64,000 bases of DNA from Verrucomicrobiota bacterium (lineage in GTDB: Bacteria > Verrucomicrobiota > Verrucomicrobiia > Limisphaerales > UBA9464). Shown piece after piece: positions 26,052-36,398 of the stretch. A program made the position numbers and the translations under genes. The stretch's first letter is position 1; every line of letters starts with the position of its first letter. Where the stretch lies: the NCBI GenBank assembly GCA_017309115.1, contig JAFLEF010000002.1:186001-250000 (forward strand), in the 5' to 3' direction. The notes under the pieces are model-generated. The model made no database searches. It saw only the letters and a program-made list of their open reading frames with translations, and was not told the origin of the DNA.

Positions 26052-28679
26052 TTACGGAAGATCGAATTGGGATTTCAGCAGTTCCCGGTTGAGACGAACC
26101 GTGCCGGAAGTGTCGTCGAGGGAGAGCACCGGATACCCCTCCACATTCAGGATTCGGCGCAAACTGGAAAGGATGCCGGGCAACCGGAACTCCGGCACCC
26201 CGGTTCGAGACGAGAGGGCGACAAGCAGCAAAGATCCGCCTCGCTCTTCAATGGCTTCGAGCGTTTTGCGGATGATTTCGGCCGAGGGAGCCACACGTCC
26301 AGCCAGGCTCAACTGAGATTTGAAAACCTCAGACTTTAGCAGCGCACCAATCCAATCAGCCTCCGTCGAAGTCGGCGCCACCGGCCTAGGATCAAAGAGC
26401 GGCAGCCCGGTGACTTCCTTCGCGACGGGTGGGGGAGTGGGCTTCTTGGTCTCCGTGGCGGTTCCACCACCAAACCACCAATCGGGCAACCGCTGAGCAA
26501 CGGCCACCCAGCCAGAGGGCAGGTTCTTCTCCTGGGCGAGCACGGCAAGAGGCACGATCACTTCCTGAGGGGAGATTCCCCCGTGGTATCCGTTCTTCCG
26601 GCTGGTGTAGATGATCCGTTCGCTCCATGGCGCGATGAATCCACCCGAGGCGAAAGGCGCGACGCGCTCTCCCTTTACCTCCAGTTCGCGAGGTTCCGGT
26701 TTCCCCTGGTTGCTCCGGTAGCGGTCGCTTCCTTCCTGACGAACCGTCTCCGAGTTGTGCTCGATGACGTGACCGTGGTCGCTGGTCAGCACCACCAACC
26801 GGTCCGCGGCAGTCGCGGCGGCCAGCAATTGTTGGAGCAAGGGGACCCGTTCGATGCTCCAGCCCATGTTGAGTTGATCGCCCTTCAAGAGGTGGTCGTC
26901 GATCGCGTTGACCACGACGCCGACCACCGGACGCTTCTCGTGGATCGTGCGTCGAACCTCCTCGCTCAATCCGATGCCGTCCCGCTCCGAGAGACTTCCC
27001 TTCAGGAACAGCACTGGTTGCGTGGCGGCGGTATTGTGTTCGGAGAGCGCCGGATGATTACGGAAGCCGACCTCTTCCCCGGCGGACGCCACCGCCTGCT
27101 CCCGCCCCACCAGTAGCAAACGGCGGGACCACTCGGTGATCGTGGGGAGTCCGGCGATGGCAAAGTGCGGCTTTTCCGGATTCGCGGGAACCGCTTCGAG
27201 GAATCCTTGCTGGGAAAACGCCGAAGCCAGTTCCTGGTGGATGGCCAAGCTCAGGCCGTCCAGGACGAGGAAAAGGACCCGTTGCTTCTTCGCCAGCGGT
27301 GCCACGACCTGCGGGATCAAGTCTTCGACGGTAAAAAGGCCGTCCCCGCCCCGCAGCGTCCATTCCACCAAAGCGGAGCCGAATCGCTGATTCTGCTGCT
27401 CCCGCAAGGCGTCCACGGGCGCGAGAATCTCCCGGTAGGCTCGGGTCAGTTGGGGATGGCTGTCCCCGTGGAAGAGGTGACGACGGGCCCAATCCACGAA
27501 GCCACCATCCTGATGATATTCGGCAGCAAGTCCCGCGAAGTCGGACCGGACAGACGCTGGTCCACGCAATTGCCAGCGGCAAAGACGAATGGCCATCTCC
27601 GCACGCTGGATCCGATCCGGTTCGCGGTTCGCCAGCAGGTTTTGCCGAACGTTTCCGAAGGCGGATTCCGCCACCCTCAGTCGCTCGGCCTTGGGTTCTT
27701 GGGCGAACGCCAACAGGGATTCCCCCAGCTGCCCCAAGCGCTGTTCGAGTCCCATCTGGGACGCGTCGCTCAAGTGGGCAAAGGATTCGATCCGCAGCTG
27801 TCGCAGCAGTTGATCGAGTGCGTCGAGGTCGGAACGTAGTGCCGACGACGCGGGCTCTTCGAGTTCGCGGACAAGCCATTTGATCCCGGTTTCGCCGAGC
27901 GACTGTCCGTCTTTAGAAGAAGGATGTTCGCCACCGAACATCGGCTCCAGCCGTGCGCCCGCGGCGATGAGCTCTCCGGCCGGATTCGGACGGAAAACAA
28001 TCTGGCAGGCCAAGGCCAGCGCGGGAATGGCCACCGGAGGCGACACCCGCATGGCACCCAACACCAACCCGGCGGGATTCCCGGCATGGCGCTTCAGCCA
28101 CTCCTGAATAGCCGTGACTGCCTCACCGGTCAGTGCCTCGAACTTCGGTTTGGACTCGGGCTTGCGAGCCCAATTGATCAAGTCGAGCAGGTCGGGCTTC
28201 CCAGAACGGAATCCGAGGCTATGCCGGAGCAGCATTTCCCACGCGGTCTCACTATCGAGCCTTCCGCCTGCCACGGGTGGATAACCCTCGGAAGGTCGAG
28301 CCTCTGCGAGGGCTTCCGCCATCCAGCGGACGCCTGCAAGCCGGGGCTCGATGTCCTTCGCCTTGAACAGCTCTTTAAGTATCTCCTTCGAACTGATGTG
28401 AAAGAGCTTCCGACGCACCAGCCGAGCCAGCACATCCTCTCCCAGGCGTCGGTCGGCGACGCTGGTAAGGAGCACAAGTTGCTCCAGTGGCGTCCGCGTC
28501 AGGGACTCGCGAATCGCGAGTTCGGAATCGGTCTGAACGATGACCTGTTCAACGCCATCTAGGTTAAAGGTGGCCGGTCCGAGCCAACGCTCCTGCACCT
28601 GCAATCCCACCGCCCGCATTTCCGGGAAACGCTGGCGGATCGCGCTGACCTGGGTGCGAATCTGGTTGAGCGTCAGCAT
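26052..28679 (-). CDS. pglZ: BREX phosphatase-superfamily protein PglZ
   Basis: An 875-residue protein. The alkaline-phosphatase-like PglZ core is visible with LFLVLDGLSL near residue 470 (metal-binding Asp), SDHGH near 631 and AVLAQE further on. The N-terminal 450 residues are helical. PglZ is the signature protein of all BREX systems and is required for defence. Here it sits six bases after pglY and two before brxD. Length is in the usual range for type 2. Nothing is truncated. Confidence 0.93.
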   Translation of the reverse strand: MLTLNQIRTQVSAIRQRFPEMRAVGLQVQERWLGPATFNLDGVEQVIVQTDSELAIRESLTRTPLEQLVLLTSVADRRLGEDVLARLVRRKLFHISSKEILKELFKAKDIEPRLAGVRWMAEALAEARPSEGYPPVAGGRLDSETAWEMLLRHSLGFRSGKPDLLDLINWARKPESKPKFEALTGEAVTAIQEWLKRHAGNPAGLVLGAMRVSPPVAIPALALACQIVFRPNPAGELIAAGARLEPMFGGEHPSSKDGQSLGETGIKWLVRELEEPASSALRSDLDALDQLLRQLRIESFAHLSDASQMGLEQRLGQLGESLLAFAQEPKAERLRVAESAFGNVRQNLLANREPDRIQRAEMAIRLCRWQLRGPASVRSDFAGLAAEYHQDGGFVDWARRHLFHGDSHPQLTRAYREILAPVDALREQQNQRFGSALVEWTLRGGDGLFTVEDLIPQVVAPLAKKQRVLFLVLDGLSLAIHQELASAFSQQGFLEAVPANPEKPHFAIAGLPTITEWSRRLLLVGREQAVASAGEEVGFRNHPALSEHNTAATQPVLFLKGSLSERDGIGLSEEVRRTIHEKRPVVGVVVNAIDDHLLKGDQLNMGWSIERVPLLQQLLAAATAADRLVVLTSDHGHVIEHNSETVRQEGSDRYRSNQGKPEPRELEVKGERVAPFASGGFIAPWSERIIYTSRKNGYHGGISPQEVIVPLAVLAQEKNLPSGWVAVAQRLPDWWFGGGTATETKKPTPPPVAKEVTGLPLFDPRPVAPTSTEADWIGALLKSEVFKSQLSLAGRVAPSAEIIRKTLEAIEERGGSLLLVALSSRTGVPEFRLPGILSSLRRILNVEGYPVLSLDDTSGTVRLNRELLKSQFDLP

Positions 28680-28685
28680 GCCGGT

Positions 28686-31600
28686 TTAGCCGTTGTGATT
28701 CGATTTCACGCCCAGTGAGAGACGGACGCCGAACAGGACCATGGTCCGCTGTTCCAAATCGATCCGGCAGTTCGCGTCGGCGTGAATCAGTGCGTGGAGT
28801 GAAGCCGTCACCACGATCATGTTGCTCCGCTCATCGGGTCCGCCCTTGGACAGGGGGCGGATGTGATGAACTTCGAGGACCTCGACGACCTGCGCCTGCG
28901 GTAGGCCGGGAGGCAGTTGGTCACCGGTGACCTGACTGCTGCCGTAGAGTGATTTCAGCTCCGTCACCAGCCGACGGTTGCGCGCCACCCGGTCCGGCTG
29001 GTTCGCGTAGAGCTGTTCCATCTCCGCTGCGTCGCTTCGATGCCAGGACGCTCCTGCGCCCGGAGTGGGGGGCGCGGGTGGATTCCAAGGCGGCACCGGA
29101 GTCGGCGACGGGGGAACCACCGGAATAATGGCGCCCGGCGTTGGTGTCGCGGTGGGCGTCGGATTTGCGGGACCCGGGACTGGTGTCGGCGCCGGTGGCG
29201 TGGGCGGACGATCTGCTAACAGAGTAGCCGCGTCGTCTTCAATTCTTGCCAACGTCCCCGGCAGGGCGATGTCCTGCTCGTTCCGCGTCAGGACGTCCTG
29301 GATTCGTGACGTGATCGCTGCACCGGCTGCTTGCCGGTAGTCGGTAAGACGGGATGCAGAATCGATGATGTTCCACTTCGTGCGCTGCAACGCGGTGGAT
29401 ACTGCAGCCGCTTGCCGAATGGAGGTGCCGAGAACCAACGGAAGTTGCGTCCATGGAGCGGCGGCCAAAGCCGCAACGACCTGCGTCTCGGTCGCACTGC
29501 GGATGGATTCGAGCAAATCGCGACCGGCGCGGGCGGTGGCCAGTCGTTCCGAAGAGCTGGCGGCAATTCCGCGCTGTTGCAGCCGCTGTTCCAGTTCCGC
29601 CATTAGCGCTTGCGCCCCGGACTGAAACTCCAGTGCCTTGGCTTTGAGGTCGGCGGTCAGCCTGGCGACGTTCGATGCGTTGCAAATCGAACCCGGAGTA
29701 AGTCCGAAAATGCCATTAGCGCGCGAACACGCTTCCTTCCATTGAGCCGCCGAGGGCAATGGCTGGCTGCGCAGTTCCATTTCGTCCCGGAGTGTGTCCA
29801 AAGACGCTTGCACTGGGCCGCCATGCAGGGTCAGGGAGCGATCCGCCTGCGTGGTGAAATAGAGGATGATCAGGTTTTGGAGTTCGAGCGGCAGGCCCAT
29901 CGGCTGCGGTTCGTCGATCCAGCGCCGAAGCTTGCCCACCGTGGTGGCACCCTCACTGCCTTCCTTCGGAGCGAAGTGCTGTCGCCAATGGCCGTCCACG
30001 ACCAGATGCGTCTCACCCATGGTCGCCAGCTTCAGCGGCTCGGCGATCAGCTTGACGTCGCGGCGGTTGGTTGGGTCCACCGGTGAGCGTCCATCGGCGG
30101 ATTGCAGGGCCTTCTCCAACTCCACCCACACACGCTTGATGCTGGCCCCAGAGATTCGTGCATCAGTGGAAAACTCCGGATGCCCTGGGAACTGTCCCTT
30201 CAGCGCCTCACTCAGCACCTCCTGCACGGCGTCCTTGAGGGTCGCCGCCGAGGGAACCGAGATGGCGATGTTCGGATGGAGGCTCGTGATCTGCTCGTCG
30301 GGGTCGAGGGTGTGAGCGGAGTCGAGGCAGGCCTTATCGGTGGCCAGGCCGTAGGCCGCTTCCAGGTAGCCCTTGATCTTCTGGCGCAGGGCTCGACCCT
30401 GGTTTTCGAGGATGACTTTGGCCTGAGTCCGTTCGACTGCGGAGAGGCGGGCGGCGTAGGTTTCAAATCGGCTGCCGGTCAGAACGTGATCCAGCTTCAC
30501 CAGCAGTCCGAGTTCGCGTTGAGCGGAGTTGTTCAGGAAGGACGGCACCCAGGCAATGGTGCGTGCGCCCATGGGATACGCGCGGCGGAAGCTATCGATT
30601 TTCGCCAAGTCATCCCTAGGTCCATGGTTCTCGTCCTTGTCGAAGGGGAAATCGATGATGACCTTCCAGTCGTCCGCCTGGTTGTTCAGGGTCTCGTGGT
30701 TGAGTTCCCGGACGTTGGCGAAGAGGAACTGGCATTGCCGCTTGGTTCCCCGCCACAGGAAGTCGTGGCTGATCCAAAGGGCGTCGGCCAGTTCGAGACC
30801 CATCATCTCGTAAACCAGCTCCTTCACCTTCCGAATCCGGTTCCCGGCATTGTCTTCGGTGGCGGCCTGATTGACGAGGCTGTCGGTATCCACCCCGGCC
30901 AACTGCACGCTGACGCTGGGATTGCCTTCCTCGTCGCCAATTTTGATCTGGCCAATCTCGGAGGCCCACTCGCGACACTTCTGCAAGACCACGCGGCCTT
31001 CCTGACCCGGGATCGGCGTCTTGATGCTGCCGTGGTTCAGCGCTGCCAGCTTGTTCACCGTCATCGCCCGGAAGGACTCGACCTCGGGAGCGAGCGCCGA
31101 AAGCAGCAGCGTCTTCGCGAGGCGGTCATCCCGACGGAATCCCATGACCTTCGGATCCGTCGGGCTCCCGGCATCGGCCTGTTCCTTGCGGATGCCGTTC
31201 TTGCCTTCGATCAGCGGCAGGAGTTGCTGGAGGTAGAGCCGCCGGGCGTTCTCGAAATGGACGCGGATGACGTCGCTGAAGGGTTCTTCGCCCCTCATGA
31301 TGATATCGAAGATGTCGCCGACGGGAATGATCTGCCCGAGTTCCAGCGTCTCCTTCTGCTCCACCAGCAGCATGAGCATGATCTTCAGCGCGGTGCGCTC
31401 GCGCTGAAGCAGCGTGGAGAGGGCCACCAAGGTCTCCATCAGGGCCGGGCTGAACGGGTATATCTTCCGGAACTGGTTCCGGTCGCCTTCCTTGGTTTGG
31501 AGAATGTCCAAAACGTCGCGTCGAATCTTCTCGGTCTGGCGAAACGACTCGTCGATCTGCTGTCGCGCCGCCTCGCTCTTGGGCTTCAAGACCCGCTTCT

Positions 31601-32660
31601 GCGCAATGGTCGGCAGATTGCGGTCTTCCAGCTTGATGACGTCGAACCGCTGGTCGAAGTGCTTGATCGAATCGTCGAGGGAGACGTATTGCGCGCCCAG
31701 CATGGTGTCGCCCACCAGCTCTCGCAGGCTCTTCTGGCGCGCAATGAAGCTGATCAACGGGACATCCCGCTTGGCGTTCTGCGACTCAACGAGCTTCGCC
31801 AGCAACTGGCCTTGCTGGGTCACGAACTCCGGTTTGCCCGCGTGGCTGGCCAGCCAGAGGATGAGTTCGTCGAGGAAGAGGATGATCGCGTCGTAACCGA
31901 GCGACTTGGCGTGGTTGCTGATGACGGACAGGCCGTTATCGAGGTCGATGTATTCCGCGGTGCCGTGGGCGTGGCTGAAGATGGTGGCGACCAGCGAACC
32001 CACGAGGCGGATGCGCTCGGTATTCTGCGGGTGGGCATTGCCCGCCCGATCGAAGGAGCCGGCATCCCAAGCAATGCCGAGATCGCCCCAGCCGCTGTCG
32101 CCGGAACTGGCGTCGCCGTTGATGGCCTTGAAGAAGGCCGCGTCACCCATCTGCTTGCGCAGACTGCGGGCATTCTCGATCAGCTTCTCCGACCGATAGA
32201 CCCCCGGGTGCGGCTTGTCGGGATGCAGTCGGGTAACGAAGTCGGTGTAGCCCTCCAGAATGGCCGACGTGAGGTCCGTCTTGCCGATCATGTGGAACGG
32301 CACCAGCAGGAACTTCTTCCCGTGGCCCCAGTCGTTCCAATTGGTTTCGGCCAGCAGCGTGGGGAATTCCGCGAACTTTTGAATCGCCGGGTGATTGGCG
32401 AGCATGAGGTTCAGCACCGCCATGAAGTGGGACTTGCCCGAGCCGAAGCTGCCGTGGAGGTAGGCACCCTTGCTGGAGTGCGATTGCAGGCTGGATTTGA
32501 CAAGGTCCAGCGCCTGCCGGAAGCACTTCGCCAGTTCCGGGGTGACGACGTAGTTCTCCAGCGTCTGCTCCGGGTTGCCGAGGCCTTCGGTGAGGCGGAG
32601 GACGAAGTCGCCTTGCCGCACTTGATCCGGCAGGTCGATGAGGTCTTTGAGGTAGGCCAT
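28686..32660 (-). CDS. pglY: BREX type 2 ATPase PglY with C-terminal HNH nuclease-like domain
   Basis: The 1324-residue protein has N-terminal Walker A GSFGSGKSHFM near residue 70 after the conserved opening (LIDLPDQVRQGDFVL), as in PglY/BrxC ATPases. The body to about 1140 follows the family. Then comes a Pro/Thr-rich linker (about 1148-1202) and a tail of ~120 residues containing EVHHIRPLSKGG near 1263, an Asn in SNMIV near 1279 and LHALIHAD near 1290: the His-His...Asn...His pattern of an HNH endonuclease. The linker and domain are contiguous with the ATPase, without frameshift. A nuclease fused to PglY is not part of the standard description of type 2 BREX and could supply a DNA-cutting activity. 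Twelve bases separate it from pglX. Confidence 0.9.
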   Translation of the reverse strand: MAYLKDLIDLPDQVRQGDFVLRLTEGLGNPEQTLENYVVTPELAKCFRQALDLVKSSLQSHSSKGAYLHGSFGSGKSHFMAVLNLMLANHPAIQKFAEFPTLLAETNWNDWGHGKKFLLVPFHMIGKTDLTSAILEGYTDFVTRLHPDKPHPGVYRSEKLIENARSLRKQMGDAAFFKAINGDASSGDSGWGDLGIAWDAGSFDRAGNAHPQNTERIRLVGSLVATIFSHAHGTAEYIDLDNGLSVISNHAKSLGYDAIILFLDELILWLASHAGKPEFVTQQGQLLAKLVESQNAKRDVPLISFIARQKSLRELVGDTMLGAQYVSLDDSIKHFDQRFDVIKLEDRNLPTIAQKRVLKPKSEAARQQIDESFRQTEKIRRDVLDILQTKEGDRNQFRKIYPFSPALMETLVALSTLLQRERTALKIMLMLLVEQKETLELGQIIPVGDIFDIIMRGEEPFSDVIRVHFENARRLYLQQLLPLIEGKNGIRKEQADAGSPTDPKVMGFRRDDRLAKTLLLSALAPEVESFRAMTVNKLAALNHGSIKTPIPGQEGRVVLQKCREWASEIGQIKIGDEEGNPSVSVQLAGVDTDSLVNQAATEDNAGNRIRKVKELVYEMMGLELADALWISHDFLWRGTKRQCQFLFANVRELNHETLNNQADDWKVIIDFPFDKDENHGPRDDLAKIDSFRRAYPMGARTIAWVPSFLNNSAQRELGLLVKLDHVLTGSRFETYAARLSAVERTQAKVILENQGRALRQKIKGYLEAAYGLATDKACLDSAHTLDPDEQITSLHPNIAISVPSAATLKDAVQEVLSEALKGQFPGHPEFSTDARISGASIKRVWVELEKALQSADGRSPVDPTNRRDVKLIAEPLKLATMGETHLVVDGHWRQHFAPKEGSEGATTVGKLRRWIDEPQPMGLPLELQNLIILYFTTQADRSLTLHGGPVQASLDTLRDEMELRSQPLPSAAQWKEACSRANGIFGLTPGSICNASNVARLTADLKAKALEFQSGAQALMAELEQRLQQRGIAASSSERLATARAGRDLLESIRSATETQVVAALAAAPWTQLPLVLGTSIRQAAAVSTALQRTKWNIIDSASRLTDYRQAAGAAITSRIQDVLTRNEQDIALPGTLARIEDDAATLLADRPPTPPAPTPVPGPANPTPTATPTPGAIIPVVPPSPTPVPPWNPPAPPTPGAGASWHRSDAAEMEQLYANQPDRVARNRRLVTELKSLYGSSQVTGDQLPPGLPQAQVVEVLEVHHIRPLSKGGPDERSNMIVVTASLHALIHADANCRIDLEQRTMVLFGVRLSLGVKSNHNG

Positions 32661-32672
32661 GGCGTCAGTACT

Positions 32673-35600
32673 TTAGGTCGTCGTCATCGCGAGTTGCTTC
32701 AGGTCCGTCAGGGATTTGCCGAAGCGTTTGGCTTCTTCACGGACGTATTCTTCGTAGTAGTCGCCCATTTTCAGTCCAAACTCCGGGTCCAATTGGTTGT
32801 GCCACTGCTTCAGCCAGGGCAGCAGCTCGTTCAATCCCGCCAACACCAGCAGGAGCTTGGGTTGGCCGGCACCGGTTTCTTGCAGATTGCCGTAATGCGC
32901 GGCGAGGGCCTTTGCTTGCTGAAGGAAGTCCAACCCGGCCCAAACGACGGTCAGGCAGGGGTCGCCGTCGCGGCTGCACCCGGGATAGCTGATGAACCGT
33001 TCCTTGGGCACGTCGAGCCCCTTACGCAGAGACCAGAAAGTGGAGGACCGAAAATCGGTGCTGGCGTATTTAGGCGGGACCGGGATCTCTCCGATCCGCT
33101 CGGCCTTCAACTTCTTGGCTTCGGCTTCGAGTAGCTTGCGCTGCTCGTCGGTGAGGTTGCGGGCGTTCAGGCCGACTTGTTCGTCAAGGGCGTCCTCGGC
33201 GCGTTGTTTGTCCCAGGTGTCTTCCCAGACGGAGCGTTTGCGAAGGCCAGTCTCCTTGTAACGCTGGCCAGGCAGGAACGGGACGGCAGCGCTTTCGATC
33301 AACTCGGCGACGAGCTTGTGCGGATCGAAGTCGGCCCGGTCCCGGTAGACCTCTGCGGCATCGCGGAAGTCGGGTTGCAGGACGAGATCGGTGATTTCTT
33401 GCGTGGTGAGGAGTTCGACCTTGGGTTGGTAGGCTTGGACGGATTCGCTGCCGTCGGGGGCGTTGAGGTCGCGGCCGATGACCCGTTCGATGCGGTCGAG
33501 GAGCCATTTCTCCAAGGCCTTCTCCAATTGCTCTTCCCACGGCTCGGTGTTCCAGCGGCGCTTGTATTCGGGCTGCTCGATGAGGCGGATCTTCGGGTCA
33601 TCGGTAATGCGTTGAATGCGGCGTTGGACAAGCTCCCGATACGCCGCAGGCCAATGCTTAGGAACTTCTGTGATGGGGGTCGAACCGTGCCGCTCAAACC
33701 AATTAGTCTGCAACTTGCCCGCGGCCACACGCCGTGCCATCACGATCTCAAAGGCCCGCTCACCAAGCTGGATGCCTCCTGGAGGACTGCCGGTATCAGC
33801 GGTGCCTTCGGGTAAACTAACGCCGTCGGTGGGGCTAATCAGGCCGAAGGCTTCGTAGATCTGCCAATCCAGCTCCTCCTGCCAGGCGATAAGCTGGCTT
33901 CGATAGCGAGCAGTCAAATTTCGGGCAACGTCCAGTCGCTCACGCAACGCCTCACCTGAAACGGCAAGCGTGGCCTTTGGCGAATGGTCTTGGAGAGTCC
34001 TGCTGGTGTTTACGAGCGCCGTCGGGAGTTGCGATGGCAGTCGCGCAGGGATGGGAAGGTTTGCGATTTGCGTGCCGTTAAAGGCAAAACGTTCATCCCA
34101 AAGTGTTGTGCGCACGCGAGCGCCTTCGCTTCCTTGGTGGTCGCCGCCTTTGGGAAAGCAGACTTGGCGGAGCCAGAAGCACGCGGTTGAACTATTTAGC
34201 ACGCCGAGCAGATGCACATGGTCGGATTCCGTTGCGCCAGGCTTCAACTTGATGATTGGCGCTGTGCGGTTGAAGACCTTTCCTCCGTGGTCGAGGACGA
34301 AGTGATTGTGCGTCGTGATTTCGCCGAAGGTGATGAGGAGTTTCGCCTGATTTCGCTCTACTGGTATCTGATGATATTCCCAAAACGGACGACCACATTC
34401 GCGGTAGGTCTGCTTACCAAAGTCGTTGCGAGCTCCTAGCAGCGTGCGCATTGACCAGAAGTAATCGAGTATGGCGCGGTCGCTGCGAAGCTCGATTCGC
34501 GGAGTGTAGGGAAAGAGGACTTCAGATTCCCACGACAGACACCAGTCGCGAACCAAGTCACCCTCTACAACCGGACGCCGAAGGTCGTTCGACAATCTAC
34601 GTAGCGGCAGTGCTCCACGTGGGCACTGAAAGATTTCATCTTCACCAAGGACGCAGCCAAAACCGATTACGGGCTTCTTCCTTTGAAACTCGACGAAATC
34701 CAACACGGTCCTTTCTCCCGCTTCGTCAATTTCGTCCTTTAGTTCTGAAGCGCCTCCTCCACCTATGCTCCACGGATGCCGATGAAAGTTTTCTCGAGGC
34801 GAGTCGGCTGCGCTGACCCACTCGCTTACGCTTCCAGGCTGATCAATTTGTTTGAGGATGGCCCGCCAAACAAGTCCGTGAGCAGGTTCAGCCGGTGTCG
34901 CGGGTTCGCCAGCAATCCCAAACACCGTGCGAATGGTGCTACTGACGGGCGGCTGGTTCTTGCCAAATAGGATGACCGTGGGGGTGCCGTGGCCAGGAAT
35001 GTAGGCCCACGCAGTATCGAGGACATGCGTGAGGTCCCAACGAGTCAGGAATTCCTCGATGAGCTTCTTGCCAAACTCGCGCTTCATGAAGGAATTCGCC
35101 GTAATCTGCCCGACGAATCCGGCCGGCTGATGCGGGGTGCCATCACCGGTTGACGCGAGGTCGAAGAAGCGCTCCATGAATGGCACAGAGAGGGAATACT
35201 TGCGGTGGCACGAGGGATAGCGCGAGCGGTAGAGCTCGCTGGCGGCTTTATCTTTGACAGTGATGTAAGGCGGATTGCCGACGACGGCGTGGTATTGTTG
35301 CCCGAGGATGCGCCGGAGTGTCGCGGTGTCTTCGACGTCGTAATGGTGCTTCAGCTCGTCGCGGAACACCGCGTCGTCGGTGTCGAAGGTGCGTTGTGTA
35401 GCGCCTTGAAGCTCGAACTCACCGAACCGTCGTCCGTGGAGCAACGAATCCCCCACCGCGAGGTTGAGGCTGAAGTTTGGGGCCGCCTTGAGCCGGTTGA
35501 CTCCCACCGCCTTGAGCGCAGAAATCAGCAATCGAAACCGCGCAATCCCCACCGCAAACGGGTTCAGGTCCACGCCATAGACCGAGTCCAAGGCGCGCTG

Positions 35601-36398
35601 GGCCAATTCCCGGATAGGCGTGGCAGGCTCGGCCCGTTGCCAAAGCTTGAGAATCCGGTCGAAGCCTCCCAGCACGAAGTGACCGGACCCGCAGGTGGGA
35701 TCGATCATTCGGATGCCCTTCAATCCGAATGTCTGGATCGCCGGGTCCAGCGTGCGGTCGAGAATGAACTCTTCGATGAAGAGCGGCGTTTGCAGCAGGG
35801 CGTAGCGCTTACGAGCCGCCTCGGACAGGTCTTGGTAGAGGTCACCCAAGAAGCGGGTGTCCCAAGCCGGATCGGTGAAGTCGTGGTTCAGCACCCCGGT
35901 GTCCGGGTTTCGTTCCTGCCAAAAGCGCAGGAGCTTAGTCACGGCGTCACCGGTAGGACCGAATTGCCAGAGCGGATTGTGCTTCGGATCGAACAGATGG
36001 CTTAGGCCCGGCAGACCCGCCGCCATGCGGAAGACGTGTTCGAGATAATCGCGGTCGGAATGGAGCTTGTTGGTCCGGAAGTATTCCTCCCGCTCTTGTT
36101 CGGCTGTCGTCCTGCGGTCGCCCGGCCCGCTGATCCACGGATTGTCCAGCAGCTCATTGTCCTCCAGGAACCGGATGAAGACCGTCCCCAGCACCCAGGC
36201 CACGGCAATCTGCGTGACCAGTTCATCCCGCCAAACCGAATAGGCCTCAGCGGTCCGCCGACTGGCCCGGGCTGCCTCGTATTGGGCCGAGAGTTTGGCT
36301 TTGATGGTCTGCTCCGCCTCGGAACGGGCGCGCAGGTCCTTCTCCAGATTGAGGAGTATGGGCTTGAGGGCGTCGAGCAAGTCGGTGCGGTCGATCAT
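32673..36398 (-). CDS. pglX: BREX type 2 adenine-specific DNA methyltransferase PglX
   Basis: 1241 residues from the ATG at 36398 (MIDRTDLLDAL), chosen because it overlaps the pglW stop as ATGA; the frame runs 20 codons further upstream without support. Motif I DPTCGSGHFVLGG lies near residue 230 and motif IV VVGNPPYITV near 370, identifying an N6-adenine methyltransferase. The long C-terminal part would hold target recognition. In BREX the enzyme marks host DNA and is also needed for phage restriction. Length fits the type 2 family. Confidence 0.93.
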   Translation of the reverse strand: MIDRTDLLDALKPILLNLEKDLRARSEAEQTIKAKLSAQYEAARASRRTAEAYSVWRDELVTQIAVAWVLGTVFIRFLEDNELLDNPWISGPGDRRTTAEQEREEYFRTNKLHSDRDYLEHVFRMAAGLPGLSHLFDPKHNPLWQFGPTGDAVTKLLRFWQERNPDTGVLNHDFTDPAWDTRFLGDLYQDLSEAARKRYALLQTPLFIEEFILDRTLDPAIQTFGLKGIRMIDPTCGSGHFVLGGFDRILKLWQRAEPATPIRELAQRALDSVYGVDLNPFAVGIARFRLLISALKAVGVNRLKAAPNFSLNLAVGDSLLHGRRFGEFELQGATQRTFDTDDAVFRDELKHHYDVEDTATLRRILGQQYHAVVGNPPYITVKDKAASELYRSRYPSCHRKYSLSVPFMERFFDLASTGDGTPHQPAGFVGQITANSFMKREFGKKLIEEFLTRWDLTHVLDTAWAYIPGHGTPTVILFGKNQPPVSSTIRTVFGIAGEPATPAEPAHGLVWRAILKQIDQPGSVSEWVSAADSPRENFHRHPWSIGGGGASELKDEIDEAGERTVLDFVEFQRKKPVIGFGCVLGEDEIFQCPRGALPLRRLSNDLRRPVVEGDLVRDWCLSWESEVLFPYTPRIELRSDRAILDYFWSMRTLLGARNDFGKQTYRECGRPFWEYHQIPVERNQAKLLITFGEITTHNHFVLDHGGKVFNRTAPIIKLKPGATESDHVHLLGVLNSSTACFWLRQVCFPKGGDHQGSEGARVRTTLWDERFAFNGTQIANLPIPARLPSQLPTALVNTSRTLQDHSPKATLAVSGEALRERLDVARNLTARYRSQLIAWQEELDWQIYEAFGLISPTDGVSLPEGTADTGSPPGGIQLGERAFEIVMARRVAAGKLQTNWFERHGSTPITEVPKHWPAAYRELVQRRIQRITDDPKIRLIEQPEYKRRWNTEPWEEQLEKALEKWLLDRIERVIGRDLNAPDGSESVQAYQPKVELLTTQEITDLVLQPDFRDAAEVYRDRADFDPHKLVAELIESAAVPFLPGQRYKETGLRKRSVWEDTWDKQRAEDALDEQVGLNARNLTDEQRKLLEAEAKKLKAERIGEIPVPPKYASTDFRSSTFWSLRKGLDVPKERFISYPGCSRDGDPCLTVVWAGLDFLQQAKALAAHYGNLQETGAGQPKLLLVLAGLNELLPWLKQWHNQLDPEFGLKMGDYYEEYVREEAKRFGKSLTDLKQLAMTTT

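Noticed and set aside
30102..33134. 1010-codon plus-strand frame opposite pglY and the pglX 3' end
   Set aside because: It is an antisense shadow in GC-rich sequence; the minus strand codes for well-recognised PglY motifs, and the plus-strand product has no domain.
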